From Microbacterium fluvii (GTDB lineage Bacteria; Actinomycetota; Actinomycetes; Actinomycetales; Microbacteriaceae): 64,000 nucleotides of DNA. The DNA lies in contig NZ_JAOPFX010000001.1 of the NCBI RefSeq assembly GCF_025515205.1, forward strand, positions 620,001 through 684,000, read 5' to 3'. This document shows, piece after piece, positions 47,033 through 57,477 of the stretch (the stretch's first letter is position 1; each line of letters starts with the position of its first letter). The notes beneath the pieces were generated by a model. The model had not been told where the DNA came from. It was given only the letters and a program-made list of their open reading frames with translations, and did no database searches. The translations under genes and the position numbers were made by a program.

Positions 47033-48574
47033 ATGGCAACGTCGCCGATCTACCTCGACCGACCCGACGGCAAGGGGCTGGCAGCCGGAACGCTGGGGCT
47101 GTGGGGCTCGACCGTCATCGGGCTCGCCTCGACCGCCCCCGTCTACTCGCTGGTGGCGACCCTCGGCTGGGTCGTGCTGGCCGTCGGCGCGCAGGCGCCG
47201 ATCGCCTTCATCATCGCGTTCGTGCCGATGCTGTTCATCGCCTTCGCCTACCGCGAGCTCAACAACGAGATCCCCGACTGCGGCACGACCTTCACGTGGG
47301 GCACCAAGGCGTTCGGGCCGTGGGTGGGCTGGATGGGCGGCTGGGGCGTCGCGGTGGCGGGCATGGTCGTGCTCGCCAACCTGGCGCAGATCGCCTCGAT
47401 CTACTTCTGGGACATCTTCGGCCTCGAGTTCGAGAACAACGACTGGCGCATCATCCTGGTCGGGGTGCTGTTCATCGCCGTCATGACCTACGTCAGCTGG
47501 CGTGGAGTGGAGATCGGCGAACGCATCCAGAACGTGCTGCTGGGCATCCAGTACCTGGCCCTGGTCGTCTTCGTCGTCACGGCGCTGTGGCAGTTCTTCT
47601 CCGGCACCGCGCCCAACCCGACGCCCTTCGACTGGGCCTGGTTGAACCCGTTCGGGTTCACCGACTGGCACGGATTCACCGAGGCCGTGCTGCTGGCACT
47701 GTTCATCTACTGGGGCTGGGACACGTGCCTCGCCCTCAACGAGGAGACGAAGGACCCCAAGCGCATCCCGGGGCGGGCGGCGCTGCTGACGACGGTGATC
47801 CTGCTGTTCACCTACGTCGCGGTGACCATCGCGGCCATGATGTACGCGGGACTCGGCGAAGAAGGGGTGGGCCTGGGCAACGAGGCCAATGCCGACGACT
47901 TCTTCCTCGCGATCAAAGACGGGCTGCTCGGCCCCTTCGGCTGGCTGCTCGTGGTCGCCGTGCTGATCTCGGCGGTGTCGTCGACGCAGACGACGATCCT
48001 GCCGACCGCCCGCGGCACGCTCGCGATGGGCGTCTATCGCGCACTGCCGGCGAAGTTCAAAGACGTGCACCCGATGTATAAGACGCCGTCGTTCTCGACC
48101 CTCGTGGGCGGCACCGTGGCGGTCTGCTACTACGTGGGCATGACGCTGGTCAGCGACAACATCCTGCAGGACTCGATCCTGTCGCTGGGCCTGGCGATCG
48201 CGTTCTACTACGCCATCACCGGCTACGCGTGCGTCTGGTACTACCGTGCCGACCTCTTCCGGTCGGGCCGCGACTTCGCCTACAAGGGGCTGCTGCCGCT
48301 GCTGGGAGCCCTCATGCTGACGTATGCGTTCGTGCAGTCGGCGATCGACATGTGGGCCGTCGACTACGGCTACACGGTGATCTTCGGCATCGGCGGCACC
48401 TTCGTCGTAGGCATCGGGGCGCTGCTGGTGGGCGTCGTGCTCATGCTGATCTGGTTCTTCTTACCCCGGTCGAAGCCCTTCTTCCACGGCGAGAGCCTCA
48501 ACCGCGAGACGGCCGTGCTCGTGCCTGAGGAGGGCGGCGAGTACTACCGCTCGGTCGACGGAGGCCTGGTCTGA
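47033..48574 (+). CDS. APC-superfamily amino acid permease
   Basis: 513 residues with 12-13 membrane helices. The N-terminal consensus GTLGLWGSTVIGLASTAPVYSL corresponds to the unwound substrate-binding TM1 of APC transporters, and CGTTFTWGTKAFGPWVGWMGGW to the following TM2-TM3 region. TLALNEET-like (CLALNEETKDPKRIPGRAAL) is the conserved cytoplasmic loop after TM6. The substrate is an amino acid or amine. It converges on alanine dehydrogenase with a 3-nt gap, and asparaginase follows, which hints at amino-acid nitrogen use. Confidence 0.9.
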   Translation: MATSPIYLDRPDGKGLAAGTLGLWGSTVIGLASTAPVYSLVATLGWVVLAVGAQAPIAFIIAFVPMLFIAFAYRELNNEIPDCGTTFTWGTKAFGPWVGWMGGWGVAVAGMVVLANLAQIASIYFWDIFGLEFENNDWRIILVGVLFIAVMTYVSWRGVEIGERIQNVLLGIQYLALVVFVVTALWQFFSGTAPNPTPFDWAWLNPFGFTDWHGFTEAVLLALFIYWGWDTCLALNEETKDPKRIPGRAALLTTVILLFTYVAVTIAAMMYAGLGEEGVGLGNEANADDFFLAIKDGLLGPFGWLLVVAVLISAVSSTQTTILPTARGTLAMGVYRALPAKFKDVHPMYKTPSFSTLVGGTVAVCYYVGMTLVSDNILQDSILSLGLAIAFYYAITGYACVWYYRADLFRSGRDFAYKGLLPLLGALMLTYAFVQSAIDMWAVDYGYTVIFGIGGTFVVGIGALLVGVVLMLIWFFLPRSKPFFHGESLNRETAVLVPEEGGEYYRSVDGGLV

Positions 48575-48577
48575 CGA

Positions 48578-49693
48578 TCAGGCCAGCGCGTCGGCGAGCG
48601 AGCCGAGCGGGATGCCGTGGGCTGCGGCGACGCCGGGGTTCACGACGGCGCCGCCCACGGTGTTGAGTCCTGCTGCCAGAGCAGGGTCGGCGCGCAGCGC
48701 GTCGCGCCAGCCGAGCCGCACGATCTGGCGGATGTAGGGGAGGGTCGCGTTGGTCAGCGCCGAGGTGGAGGTGTTGGGCACGGCTCCCGGCATGTTCGCG
48801 ACGCAGTAGAACACGGTGTCGTGCACCGTGAAGGTCGGGTCGGCGTGGGTCGTGGGGTGGGTGTCGGCGAAGCAGCCGCCCTGGTCGACCGCGATGTCGA
48901 CGAGCACCGAACCCGGCCGCATCCGCGCCACCATGTCGTTCGTGACGAGCTTGGGCGCCTTGGCGCCGGGGATCAGCACCGAGCCGATGACGAGGTCGGA
49001 GCCGACGACGGCGCGATCGAGGTCGAGCGGATTGGACGCCGCCGTCTTGATGCGCCCCTGGAAGTGGTCGTCGAGAAAGCGCAGTCGGGCGATGTTGGTG
49101 TCGAAGATCGTGACGTCGGCGCCCATGCCCGCGGCGATGTAGGCGGCGTTGGCGCCGGCGACCCCGCCGCCGATGACCGTGACGGCGGCCGGCCGCGTGC
49201 CGGGCACGCCTGACATGAGCAGCCCGAGCCCTCCCGCCGAGCGCATGAGGGTCGAGGCTCCGACGATGGGGGCCAGGCGCCCCGCGACCTCGCTCATGGG
49301 GGCCAGCAGCGGCAGTCCGCCGCCGGGGAGCTGCACGGTCTCGTAGGCGATCGCCGTGACGCCTGAGGCGGCGAGGCGGTCGGTGAGCGGTCGGTCGGCG
49401 GCGAGGTGCAGATAGGTGAAGAGCACGAGGTCGTCGCGGAAGAAGCCGTATTCGGCCTCGATCGGCTCCTTGACCTTGAGCAGCAGGTCGGCCTGCGCCC
49501 ACACGTCGGCGGCATCGTCGACGAGCGTCGCGCCCGCGGCGGTGTACTCGGCATCGGGCATCGACGAGCCGAGGCCCGCGCCGCGCTGCACGAGCACCTC
49601 GTGGCCGGCGGCGACGAGGTCGTGCACGCCCGCCGGGGTGAGGGCGACGCGGTACTCGTTGTTCTTGATCTCGGTGGGGACGCTGATCTTCAT
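48578..49693 (-). CDS. ald: Alanine dehydrogenase
   Basis: 371 residues, NAD-dependent interconversion of alanine with pyruvate and ammonia. The N-terminal TEIKNNEYRVALTPAGV (substrate Arg), KVKEPIEAEY (substrate Lys), the nucleotide-binding VIGGGVAGANAAYIAAGMGA and the MRPGSVLVDIAVDQGGCFADTHPTTH block all match. GGAAAGGAAG precedes ATG 49693. It lies 33 bp downstream of the asparaginase gene on the same strand, so both are probably one transcript releasing and rerouting amino nitrogen. Confidence 0.96.
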   Translation of the reverse strand: MKISVPTEIKNNEYRVALTPAGVHDLVAAGHEVLVQRGAGLGSSMPDAEYTAAGATLVDDAADVWAQADLLLKVKEPIEAEYGFFRDDLVLFTYLHLAADRPLTDRLAASGVTAIAYETVQLPGGGLPLLAPMSEVAGRLAPIVGASTLMRSAGGLGLLMSGVPGTRPAAVTVIGGGVAGANAAYIAAGMGADVTIFDTNIARLRFLDDHFQGRIKTAASNPLDLDRAVVGSDLVIGSVLIPGAKAPKLVTNDMVARMRPGSVLVDIAVDQGGCFADTHPTTHADPTFTVHDTVFYCVANMPGAVPNTSTSALTNATLPYIRQIVRLGWRDALRADPALAAGLNTVGGAVVNPGVAAAHGIPLGSLADALA

Positions 49694-49726
49694 CGATCGT
49701 TCTTCCTTTCCGCCCCTCGTGAGGGC

Positions 49727-50716
49727 CTAGAAGGCGGGGCGGATCGCCCCGACATCCTTTCCGCCGCCGGTGATGGTCAGCGTAAGCTCCTGCAGCGTGG
49801 CTGCGACATCGGCGGCCGACAGCGCGCCGGAGAGCTCCAGCAGTCGCAGCGCGACGACCGTGCGGGCGCGCATGCTGCCGTCGAGTGTCTTCAGCACGAC
49901 GGTCGTGCCGTTCGGGGCGACCATGATCTGCACGCCCTCGGCCCCGCCCTTGGCGAAGACGCCGAGCCGCTCGATCACGACGGTGTCGTCGCGGCCGGGG
50001 CCGTCGATCGTCCACGGGTTCTCCCGCACGGCCCGCACGAGCGTTCCCGCGCTGCGATGCAGGGCGAACGGCGACCGCTCAGACGACGTGCCGATGCGGT
50101 GCACGGCCTTCGCGAGGCCGGTGAGGCTCATCGCGGGCACGGGCGCGCCGCATCCGTCGACCGCGATGACCGAGACCTTCTGGCCGATGAGGCGCTCGAC
50201 GACCTCGCGGATGTGCAGCTGCAGCGGATGCGCGGGGTCGAGGTAGCCGTCGGTCGACCAGCCGGAGGCGACGCACGCGGCGAGCATCGCGGCGTGCTTG
50301 CCCGAGCAGTTCATGCGGATGCGCTGGGGCTCGGCGCCTTCGCGCACCATCGCGTCCCGCGTCGCCGTGTCGCCCGGCCATGCCGGAGGGCACGCGAGGG
50401 CGCGCTCGTCGAGGCCCGCGGAGTCGAGGATGTCGCGCACGACGGCGACGTGCCGGTCGGTGCCCGAGTGGCTGGCGGTGGCAAGACCCAGGCGCTCGCC
50501 GTCGAGTGCGGCGCCGGCCGTGAGGCAGGCGAGGGCCTGCAGCGGCTTGAGGCTCGACCGAGGCAGGATGGGGGCTTCGACATCGCCGAGGCGCTGCCCC
50601 TCGATGCCGTCGGGGTCGAGCACGAGCGCCGAGCCGATGTGCCGCGACTCGACGAAGCCGCTGCGCTCCACCACGGCGAGCTCGACGGCGTCGGCGGCGG
50701 TGAAGGTCTGCGGCAC
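49727..50716 (-). CDS. Asparaginase II family (Rhizobium-type)
   Basis: 329 residues of the Asparaginase_II family, unrelated to E. coli AnsA/B. The signature RSSLKPLQALACL supplies the proposed nucleophile Ser and Lys; ATASHSGTDRHV and NCSGKHAAML with its Cys are the other conserved blocks, and DGCGAPVPAMSLTGLA follows. Family members release ammonia from L-asparagine; some have other amide substrates. It starts 51 nt from the divergent osmC gene. Confidence 0.88.
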   Translation of the reverse strand: MPQTFTAADAVELAVVERSGFVESRHIGSALVLDPDGIEGQRLGDVEAPILPRSSLKPLQALACLTAGAALDGERLGLATASHSGTDRHVAVVRDILDSAGLDERALACPPAWPGDTATRDAMVREGAEPQRIRMNCSGKHAAMLAACVASGWSTDGYLDPAHPLQLHIREVVERLIGQKVSVIAVDGCGAPVPAMSLTGLAKAVHRIGTSSERSPFALHRSAGTLVRAVRENPWTIDGPGRDDTVVIERLGVFAKGGAEGVQIMVAPNGTTVVLKTLDGSMRARTVVALRLLELSGALSAADVAATLQELTLTITGGGKDVGAIRPAF

Positions 50717-50754
50717 CCCGCCAGCCTATCGCCGGCGGCGCGTGTCGACCGTGA

Positions 50755-50760
50755 CAGACT
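50755..50760 (+). promoter_or_regulatory. -10 box of leaderless osmC-like gene
   Basis: CAGACT, close to the TAGACT seen elsewhere, ends 6 nt before ATG 50767. The region is divergent with the asparaginase gene. Confidence 0.4.
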
Positions 50761-50766
50761 GGGCGG

Positions 50767-51237
50767 ATGCTGGGGGAACACCGCTATGCGCTGCGCACGA
50801 CGTGGACGGGCGACCGGGGCACGGGAACGAGCGGCTATCGCGACTACGACCGGGCGGTCACGGTCGCAGTCGCCGGCAAGCCCGACCTGCTGGCATCCGC
50901 CGACAAGCCGTTCCGCGGCGATCCCGCGAAGTGGAACCCCGAAGACCTGCTGCTGGCGGCCCTCAGCGAATGCCACCTGCTGTCGTACCTGCACGCCTGC
51001 GTGTCGGCCGGTGTCGTCGTGGTCGACTACGTCGACGAGGCCAGTGGCGTCATGGTCGAAGACGGCCGAGGCGGTGGGGCATTCCGCGAGGTGGTGCTGC
51101 GCCCGAGGGTCACCGTCGCCGACGCGTCGATGGTCGAGGCGGCCGAGGCCGCGCACGCTCAGGCCAACGCGTGGTGCTTCATCGCGAACTCGGTGAACTT
51201 CCCGGTGCGGCACGAGGCGGTCGTGGTCGCGCGGTAG
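50767..51237 (+). CDS. OsmC family hydroperoxide reductase
   Basis: 156 residues. The two redox cysteines are Cys69 (LSECHLLSYLHAC) and Cys137 (NAWCFIANSVNFPV), 68 residues apart, as in OsmC/Ohr proteins that reduce organic peroxides. An extra Cys follows seven residues after Cys69. WNPEDLLLAALSECH is the family signature. It is cytoplasmic and single-domain, with a leaderless start. Confidence 0.92.
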   Translation: MLGEHRYALRTTWTGDRGTGTSGYRDYDRAVTVAVAGKPDLLASADKPFRGDPAKWNPEDLLLAALSECHLLSYLHACVSAGVVVVDYVDEASGVMVEDGRGGGAFREVVLRPRVTVADASMVEAAEAAHAQANAWCFIANSVNFPVRHEAVVVAR

Positions 51238-51329
51238 CCGCGATCGCGCGGTCAGTGCGGCAGGCGAAGCGGTCGCGGCGAGGTGGCCGACACGGGCGGC
51301 GCAGCACTCGCGGCCTGAGCGCGGTGCGT

Positions 51330-52694
51330 TCAGGCTGCGAAGCTGTAGCGTTTTCGGCCGCCGAGGCGTGGGGTCTGTGTCGGGTCGATCCAGACCGGTG
51401 GGGTGAACCAGACTTCGGCGTCGGTGCCGGTGCCTGTGATGCGGATCTCCCAGCCGGAGTCGTGGATCTGGTGGTGGCAGCTGTCGCAGAGCAGGACGCC
51501 TTCGTGGAGGTTGGTGTTGCCGTGGTCGCGGGTCCACCAGTTGATGTGGTGGGCGTGGGTGTGGGTGAGGGGTGCGCCGCATTTGGCGCAGCCGCCGTCG
51601 CGTTCGGCGAGGGCGAGGCGTTGGGTGCGGGTGAACAGTCTCTTGCGGCGTCCCCAATCGAGGATCTCGCTGTCACCGCCGAGCACGCAGGGGATGATCC
51701 CGCCGGCGGCGGCCATCCGGCGGGCGGTGGACACCGAGATCGGAGCGGACAGCCCGTCGATGGTGGCGCTGCCGGTGCCGTTCTGCAGGTCGTCGAGGGT
51801 GAGTCGTACGACGACGGTGGCGCCGCCGGTGGGGAGGTTCTTGTCGTCGCAGTCCAGCAGATGCGCGCACACCTGGGCGAGGGCGTCGAGTTGCATCTGC
51901 GGGATGCTGCGCCGCACCGCATCCGGCTCCCCGCCGCCCAGCCCGACCCCGGCCGCCTGTTCCCGGTCGCGGGCGGCCCTCAGCTCGGCTCCGACGAGGG
52001 CTTCGACGACGGCTTTGATGGGGGCGGCGTGTTCGGGGTCGGCCTTCCCGCTGAACACGAGCATCCCGGTGCGGTCTTCGTGCAGGTGCAGGTACCGGTC
52101 GGCACGCAGTTGTTCTTCGCGGGGTGCGACGCCGTCGGGGTCGAGCCACGCTTCGGCGCGCAGCAGCACCCGGTTCAGATCGTTCAACGTCAATCCGGGC
52201 GCCTGGTCGACCAGGGTCTGCTCGGCCTGCGCGATCGCGTCGGCGCCGGCACGGAGGGCGACCCGGTCCAGCAGGCCCATGATCGCCGCCGCAGCGGGCG
52301 CCCCGATCCGCCCCGCCGCCAGCGCCTCCGCGACCTGCGGGTGCTTCGCCGGCCCGGCAACCCCCGACAGCTGCATCCGCGGGGCGGTGCCTTCGCCGAC
52401 CTGCACGATCCGCACCGCATCCCCGATCGTGGTGCCGGTGGTCGCCGCGATCAGGGTGGTCGCGTTGCAAAACCCCTGCTTCTTCGCCAACGAGTCCGAC
52501 CCCAACTCGGGCCGCGACTGCCGGGCGAGCTCCGCCGCGACCGGGGCCTGGGCGGCGTCGGTCTTGCGGCGGATCTGACCCAGCAGATCGGTCAACTGCA
52601 TCAGCGTGCCCGCATCCATCCCCGCGCACCCGCCCGCCGACAGCGCGTCGGCACGCAGCGCGAGGTCTGCGATATCAGCGAGCGGAGTGGTCAT
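51330..52694 (-). CDS. DUF222 and HNH endonuclease domain protein
   Basis: 454 residues. The N-terminal DUF222 region (about 30-330) is followed by an HNH domain near 375-425: ERDGGCAKCGAP, HAHHINWWTRDHGNTN and LLCDSCHHQIHD, with two CxxC pairs for zinc and the His-Asn-His catalytic set. This is the abundant actinobacterial 13E12/REP13E12 type, often in many copies per genome and of unknown function. The start is ATG 52694, 7 nt after a TACTAT box on the minus strand (leaderless). It stands alone between osmC and a GNAT gene. Confidence 0.88.
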   Translation of the reverse strand: MTTPLADIADLALRADALSAGGCAGMDAGTLMQLTDLLGQIRRKTDAAQAPVAAELARQSRPELGSDSLAKKQGFCNATTLIAATTGTTIGDAVRIVQVGEGTAPRMQLSGVAGPAKHPQVAEALAAGRIGAPAAAAIMGLLDRVALRAGADAIAQAEQTLVDQAPGLTLNDLNRVLLRAEAWLDPDGVAPREEQLRADRYLHLHEDRTGMLVFSGKADPEHAAPIKAVVEALVGAELRAARDREQAAGVGLGGGEPDAVRRSIPQMQLDALAQVCAHLLDCDDKNLPTGGATVVVRLTLDDLQNGTGSATIDGLSAPISVSTARRMAAAGGIIPCVLGGDSEILDWGRRKRLFTRTQRLALAERDGGCAKCGAPLTHTHAHHINWWTRDHGNTNLHEGVLLCDSCHHQIHDSGWEIRITGTGTDAEVWFTPPVWIDPTQTPRLGGRKRYSFAA

Positions 52695-52701
52695 ACATTC
52701 G

Positions 52702-52707
52702 ATAGTA
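52702..52707 (-). promoter_or_regulatory. -10 box of the DUF222-HNH gene
   Basis: TACTAT on the minus strand, 7 nt before the ATG at 52694. Confidence 0.45.
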
Positions 52708-52809
52708 GGCACCACTCCCGACACTCGGAGAACGAAAGTATGATATGGGGGCAATTCGCCGAATCCACACCCTTGGGGAGGAATCGGGCACCCGTGCTTC
52801 ACTGGTTCT

Positions 52810-53268
52810 ATGCGTCTCGAGCTGATCCGCCAGGAGGACGTCGCGGCGCTCACCGCGTTCCTCGGCGAGGTCGACCTCACGCTCAGCGGTCTGGATGCGC
52901 CCGACGTCAGGCTGTGGACCGAGCGCGACGCACGCGGCGACATCGTCGGCAGCACCGGTTACGAGCTCAGCGGTGACGGCCGCCATGTGCTGATCCGCAG
53001 CGTCGCCGTCGGCCCGACCCAGCGCTTGCGTGGTCGGGGGAGCGCCCTCGCGCGATTCGCGCTCGACCGAGCGGCCGAGGAGGGGGCGACGACGGCGTGG
53101 CTCTTCAGCCGGAGGTCCGGTCCGTTCTGGCAGAGCCTGGGCTTCGCGGCCGCCGACCGCGAGGCGCTCGCCGACGCGCTGCCTGACACGCATCAGGTGC
53201 GGCTCTTCCGACGGACCGGTCAGTTGGGCCGTGAGGTCGCCTGGTCGCGCGCACTGACGCCCACCTGA
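52810..53268 (+). CDS. GNAT family N-acetyltransferase
   Basis: 152 residues. The acetyl-CoA site is the motif VLIRSVAVGPTQRLRGRGSALARFAL (Q/RxxGxG/A form LRGRGSA), with GPFWQSLGFAAADREAL as the later GNAT helix. It resembles the short ArsN-like acetyltransferases, but no arsenic genes are nearby, so the substrate is open. TTCACT ends 6 nt before ATG 52810, consistent with leaderless initiation. Confidence 0.82.
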   Translation: MRLELIRQEDVAALTAFLGEVDLTLSGLDAPDVRLWTERDARGDIVGSTGYELSGDGRHVLIRSVAVGPTQRLRGRGSALARFALDRAAEEGATTAWLFSRRSGPFWQSLGFAAADREALADALPDTHQVRLFRRTGQLGREVAWSRALTPT

Positions 53269-53278
53269 CCGCGAAACC

Positions 53279-54777
<1,499 letters not shown>

Positions 54778-54793
<16 letters not shown>

Positions 54794-56490
54794 GAATGCT
54801 CCATCTCCACGCGGTGGTCGCGGCGCAGCACCTCGATCGTGTCGGCCACCTCCCACTGCACGCGCTCATCGTCCCAGCTCGCGGCGTCGGCCGCCGCGTC
54901 GGCCAGCTGTCGCAGCATCCGCTCGGTCACCCCGCCGCAGAACGCGATCGAGGTGCGGCGCAGCACGAGATCCGACAGGTGCACCACCTGCTCGGATGCG
55001 ACCAGGTGCGCGATCTCGGCGGCGAAGTACCCCGGCACCGCGTCGAGCTCAGCCGCGCCGACCGGGATCGCGGCGAGCACCTCGGCCGCCCGTGTGCCGT
55101 AGCGCTCCAGAAGGGAGGCGGCGACCGCCGGCTCGTGGCCGTGCGCGTGCGCGAGCACCCACTCCCGGCGCGCCCGCGCGGTGCGGGGGAAGCCGCGCCC
55201 GCCGCCGATGGCGAGGCCCGCCGTGCTGACGCGGTGCCCGAGGCCGATCACCTCCAGCGCGCGGGTGCTCAGGTGCTCGGCCAGGGCGCGGAAGGTCGTC
55301 CACTTGCCGCCGACCAGGCTCAGCACCTCGAGCCGCCCTCGGCGGGCGTGCTCGATGCGGTAGTCGCGCGACACGAAGCCCGGCGCCGTGTCGTCGTGCC
55401 GGGGGAGGGGACGGATGCCGGCGAACGCGTAGACGATGTGCGAGGCGTCGACCTCGATGGCGGGGAAGACGTGGCGGACGAGGTCGAAGAAGTAGTCCAC
55501 CTCGTCGTCGGTGCACACGATGTGGTCTCGGGGATCGGCGTCGACGTCGGTCGTGCCCACCAGCACGCGCCCCGCCAGCGGATAGATGAGCACGATGCGC
55601 CCGTCGGAGTGCTCGAAGAAGAGCTCCCGGCCGCCGGTCGCCGCCAGCAGCTCCGGGTGGTCGAGCACGATGTGCGAGCCCTTCGTGCCGCCCATGAAGC
55701 GAGTCGGCGCGCCCAGCGCCGCATTGGTCAGGTCGGTCCAGGGGCCGCTCGCGTTCACCACGACCCGCGCCGAGACGTCGAACTCCTCGCCGGTGAGGTC
55801 GTCGCGCAGCCGCACGGTGCCGGCATCGTCGTCGGCCCCGACCGCCGCGACGTAGTTGACCGCCCTCGCGCGCCCCGCGCCCGCGGCCACCCCGTCGTGC
55901 AGCACGTCGAGGGCGAGCCGCTCGGGGTCGCGCATCGACGCGTCGTAATAGGTCGCCGTGCAGCGGATACGGGGGTTCAGGTGCGGCAGCTCCTGCAGTG
56001 AGCGCGCCCGCGAGCGCAGCCGATGGCGCGGCACCGAGCCGCCGTCGCGCGAGAAGAGGTCGTAGATCAGGAGGCCTGCGGTGATCAGCAGCGCGCCGCG
56101 TTCGCGCGGCCGCCCGCGGCCGTGGGTCACGAGGAGGCGGAAGGGGGCGGCGAGGATGCCGGAGAACGTCGTGAAGATCGGGATCGTGGTCTCGAGGGGT
56201 CGCACGTAGTGCGGCGCGAGCCGCAGCAGCCGGTTGCGCTCCTGCACGGCCTCCTTCACGAGGCGGAACTCGCCGTTCTCGAGGTAGCGGATGCCGCCGT
56301 GCACCATGTGGCTGGAGGCGGACGACGCGCCGCACACGAAGTCGCCGCGCTCGACGAGCACGACGTCGACACCCTGCAGCGCGAGATCGCGGAACGTCGC
56401 GATGCCGTTGATGCCACCGCCGACGATCAGCACGTCGGCGCGTGGGCGGGCGCGCAGGGCATCGACCTCCGGGCGCTGAGCGCTCGCCAT
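54778..56490 (-). CDS. glpD: Glycerol-3-phosphate dehydrogenase (FAD)
   Basis: 570 residues, membrane-associated flavoenzyme oxidising glycerol-3-phosphate to DHAP. FAD motif [48 protein letters not shown], the catalytic-region [12 protein letters not shown] and [22 protein letters not shown] are present, with the C-terminal helical DAO_C domain. ATG 56490 is used; ATG 56508 is in frame just upstream. It forms an operon with glpK downstream. Confidence 0.95.
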
Positions 56491-56567
56491 CTCGTCACCA
56501 CCCCGCATCGCCTGTCACTGCCAGCGAAGCCGAAGACGCCGCCTCGTGCAAGGCGACAGGCGGGTGT

Positions 56568-57362
56568 TCAGCGACGTTCGTGGGGGAGTGCCTGCCTGAT
56601 GCGCTCGATCGGGGTGTGTGCGGGCGGTTCGTTGTAGACGCCCGCGAGCTCCTGCTCGCTGAGGGCGTGGATCGCGGCCATGATCTCATCGGTGGCCAGG
56701 CGCCTGGCCTTGCCCGACGAAGCCGGGCCGTGACGCGAGACGTCGATCGGCTCGCCGAAGCGCACCGTCACCCTGGCGCTGAGCGAAGGGAGCTTCGCGC
56801 CGACGGGCATGGCCTTGTCGGTGCCGATGAGCCCCACCGGCACGACCGGGGCTCCCGTCTGCAGTGCGAGGAAGGCGACCCCCGTGCGCCCCTTGTAGAG
56901 GCGTCCGTCGAGCGACCGGGTGCCTTCGGGGTACAGCGCGACGGCGCTGCCCTGCTCGAGCAGCTGGCGCTGCTGGTCGAGGGCGTCGAGAGCGGCTTGG
57001 CCGGCGCCGCGCTGCACGGGAACGGCGCCGATCGCCGTGAAGAACTCGCGGCTGACCCACCCCGAGAAGCCGGTGCCGTCGAAGTAGCTCGACTTCGCGA
57101 GGAACTGCACGGGGCGCGGCGAGGCGACCGGAATGGCGATCGAGTCGATGAACGACAGGTGATTGCTCGCGAAGATCACCGGGCCGGTCTTGGGCACGTT
57201 CGCCTTGCCCTCGATCCGGGGGCGATAGATGAGGCGCCCGAGCGGGGCGAGCACCATGCGGCCGAGGCGGTAGGTGAAACCGGGGCGCTTGAGCGGAGTC
57301 TCGGGCTCTGCCGGCGCGTTCTCGTCGGCCGGGGTCGCCTCGGGCGTCTCCTCTGAAGTCAC
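56568..57362 (-). CDS. 1-acyl-glycerol-3-phosphate acyltransferase (PlsC-like)
   Basis: 264 residues. The acyltransferase blocks are FASNHLSFIDSIAIP (catalytic NHxxxxD), VQRG (block II), ALYPEGTRSLDG (block III) and VVPVGLIGTDK (block IV). An acidic/Pro N-terminus of 25 residues (ETPEATPADENAPAEPETPL) is disordered. It would acylate lysophosphatidate in phospholipid synthesis. Its start is a leaderless GTG: TACCCT on the minus strand (57374-57369) is 6 nt upstream. It is near, but separately transcribed from, glpD. Confidence 0.9.
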   Translation of the reverse strand: MTSEETPEATPADENAPAEPETPLKRPGFTYRLGRMVLAPLGRLIYRPRIEGKANVPKTGPVIFASNHLSFIDSIAIPVASPRPVQFLAKSSYFDGTGFSGWVSREFFTAIGAVPVQRGAGQAALDALDQQRQLLEQGSAVALYPEGTRSLDGRLYKGRTGVAFLALQTGAPVVPVGLIGTDKAMPVGAKLPSLSARVTVRFGEPIDVSRHGPASSGKARRLATDEIMAAIHALSEQELAGVYNEPPAHTPIERIRQALPHERR

Positions 57363-57368
57363 CCGTAG

Positions 57369-57374
57369 AGGGTA
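57369..57374 (-). promoter_or_regulatory. -10 box of leaderless acyltransferase gene
   Basis: TACCCT on the minus strand, followed by CTACGG and then the GTG start at 57362. Confidence 0.5.
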
Positions 57375-57477
57375 CTCCCGAACTCATGCCCGCCGCGGCA
57401 TAGTGCTTTCTCAGCGCGAAGAGAGGAAAGATGCGGGAAGATGGAGTCTCCCCGTCTCCCATCCAGAGGTCTTTCTC

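Noticed and set aside
51330-52694. DUF222-HNH gene as part of an inserted mobile element
   Set aside because: No terminal repeats, target duplication, integrase or shift in composition around it; probably a resident member of a dispersed actinobacterial family.
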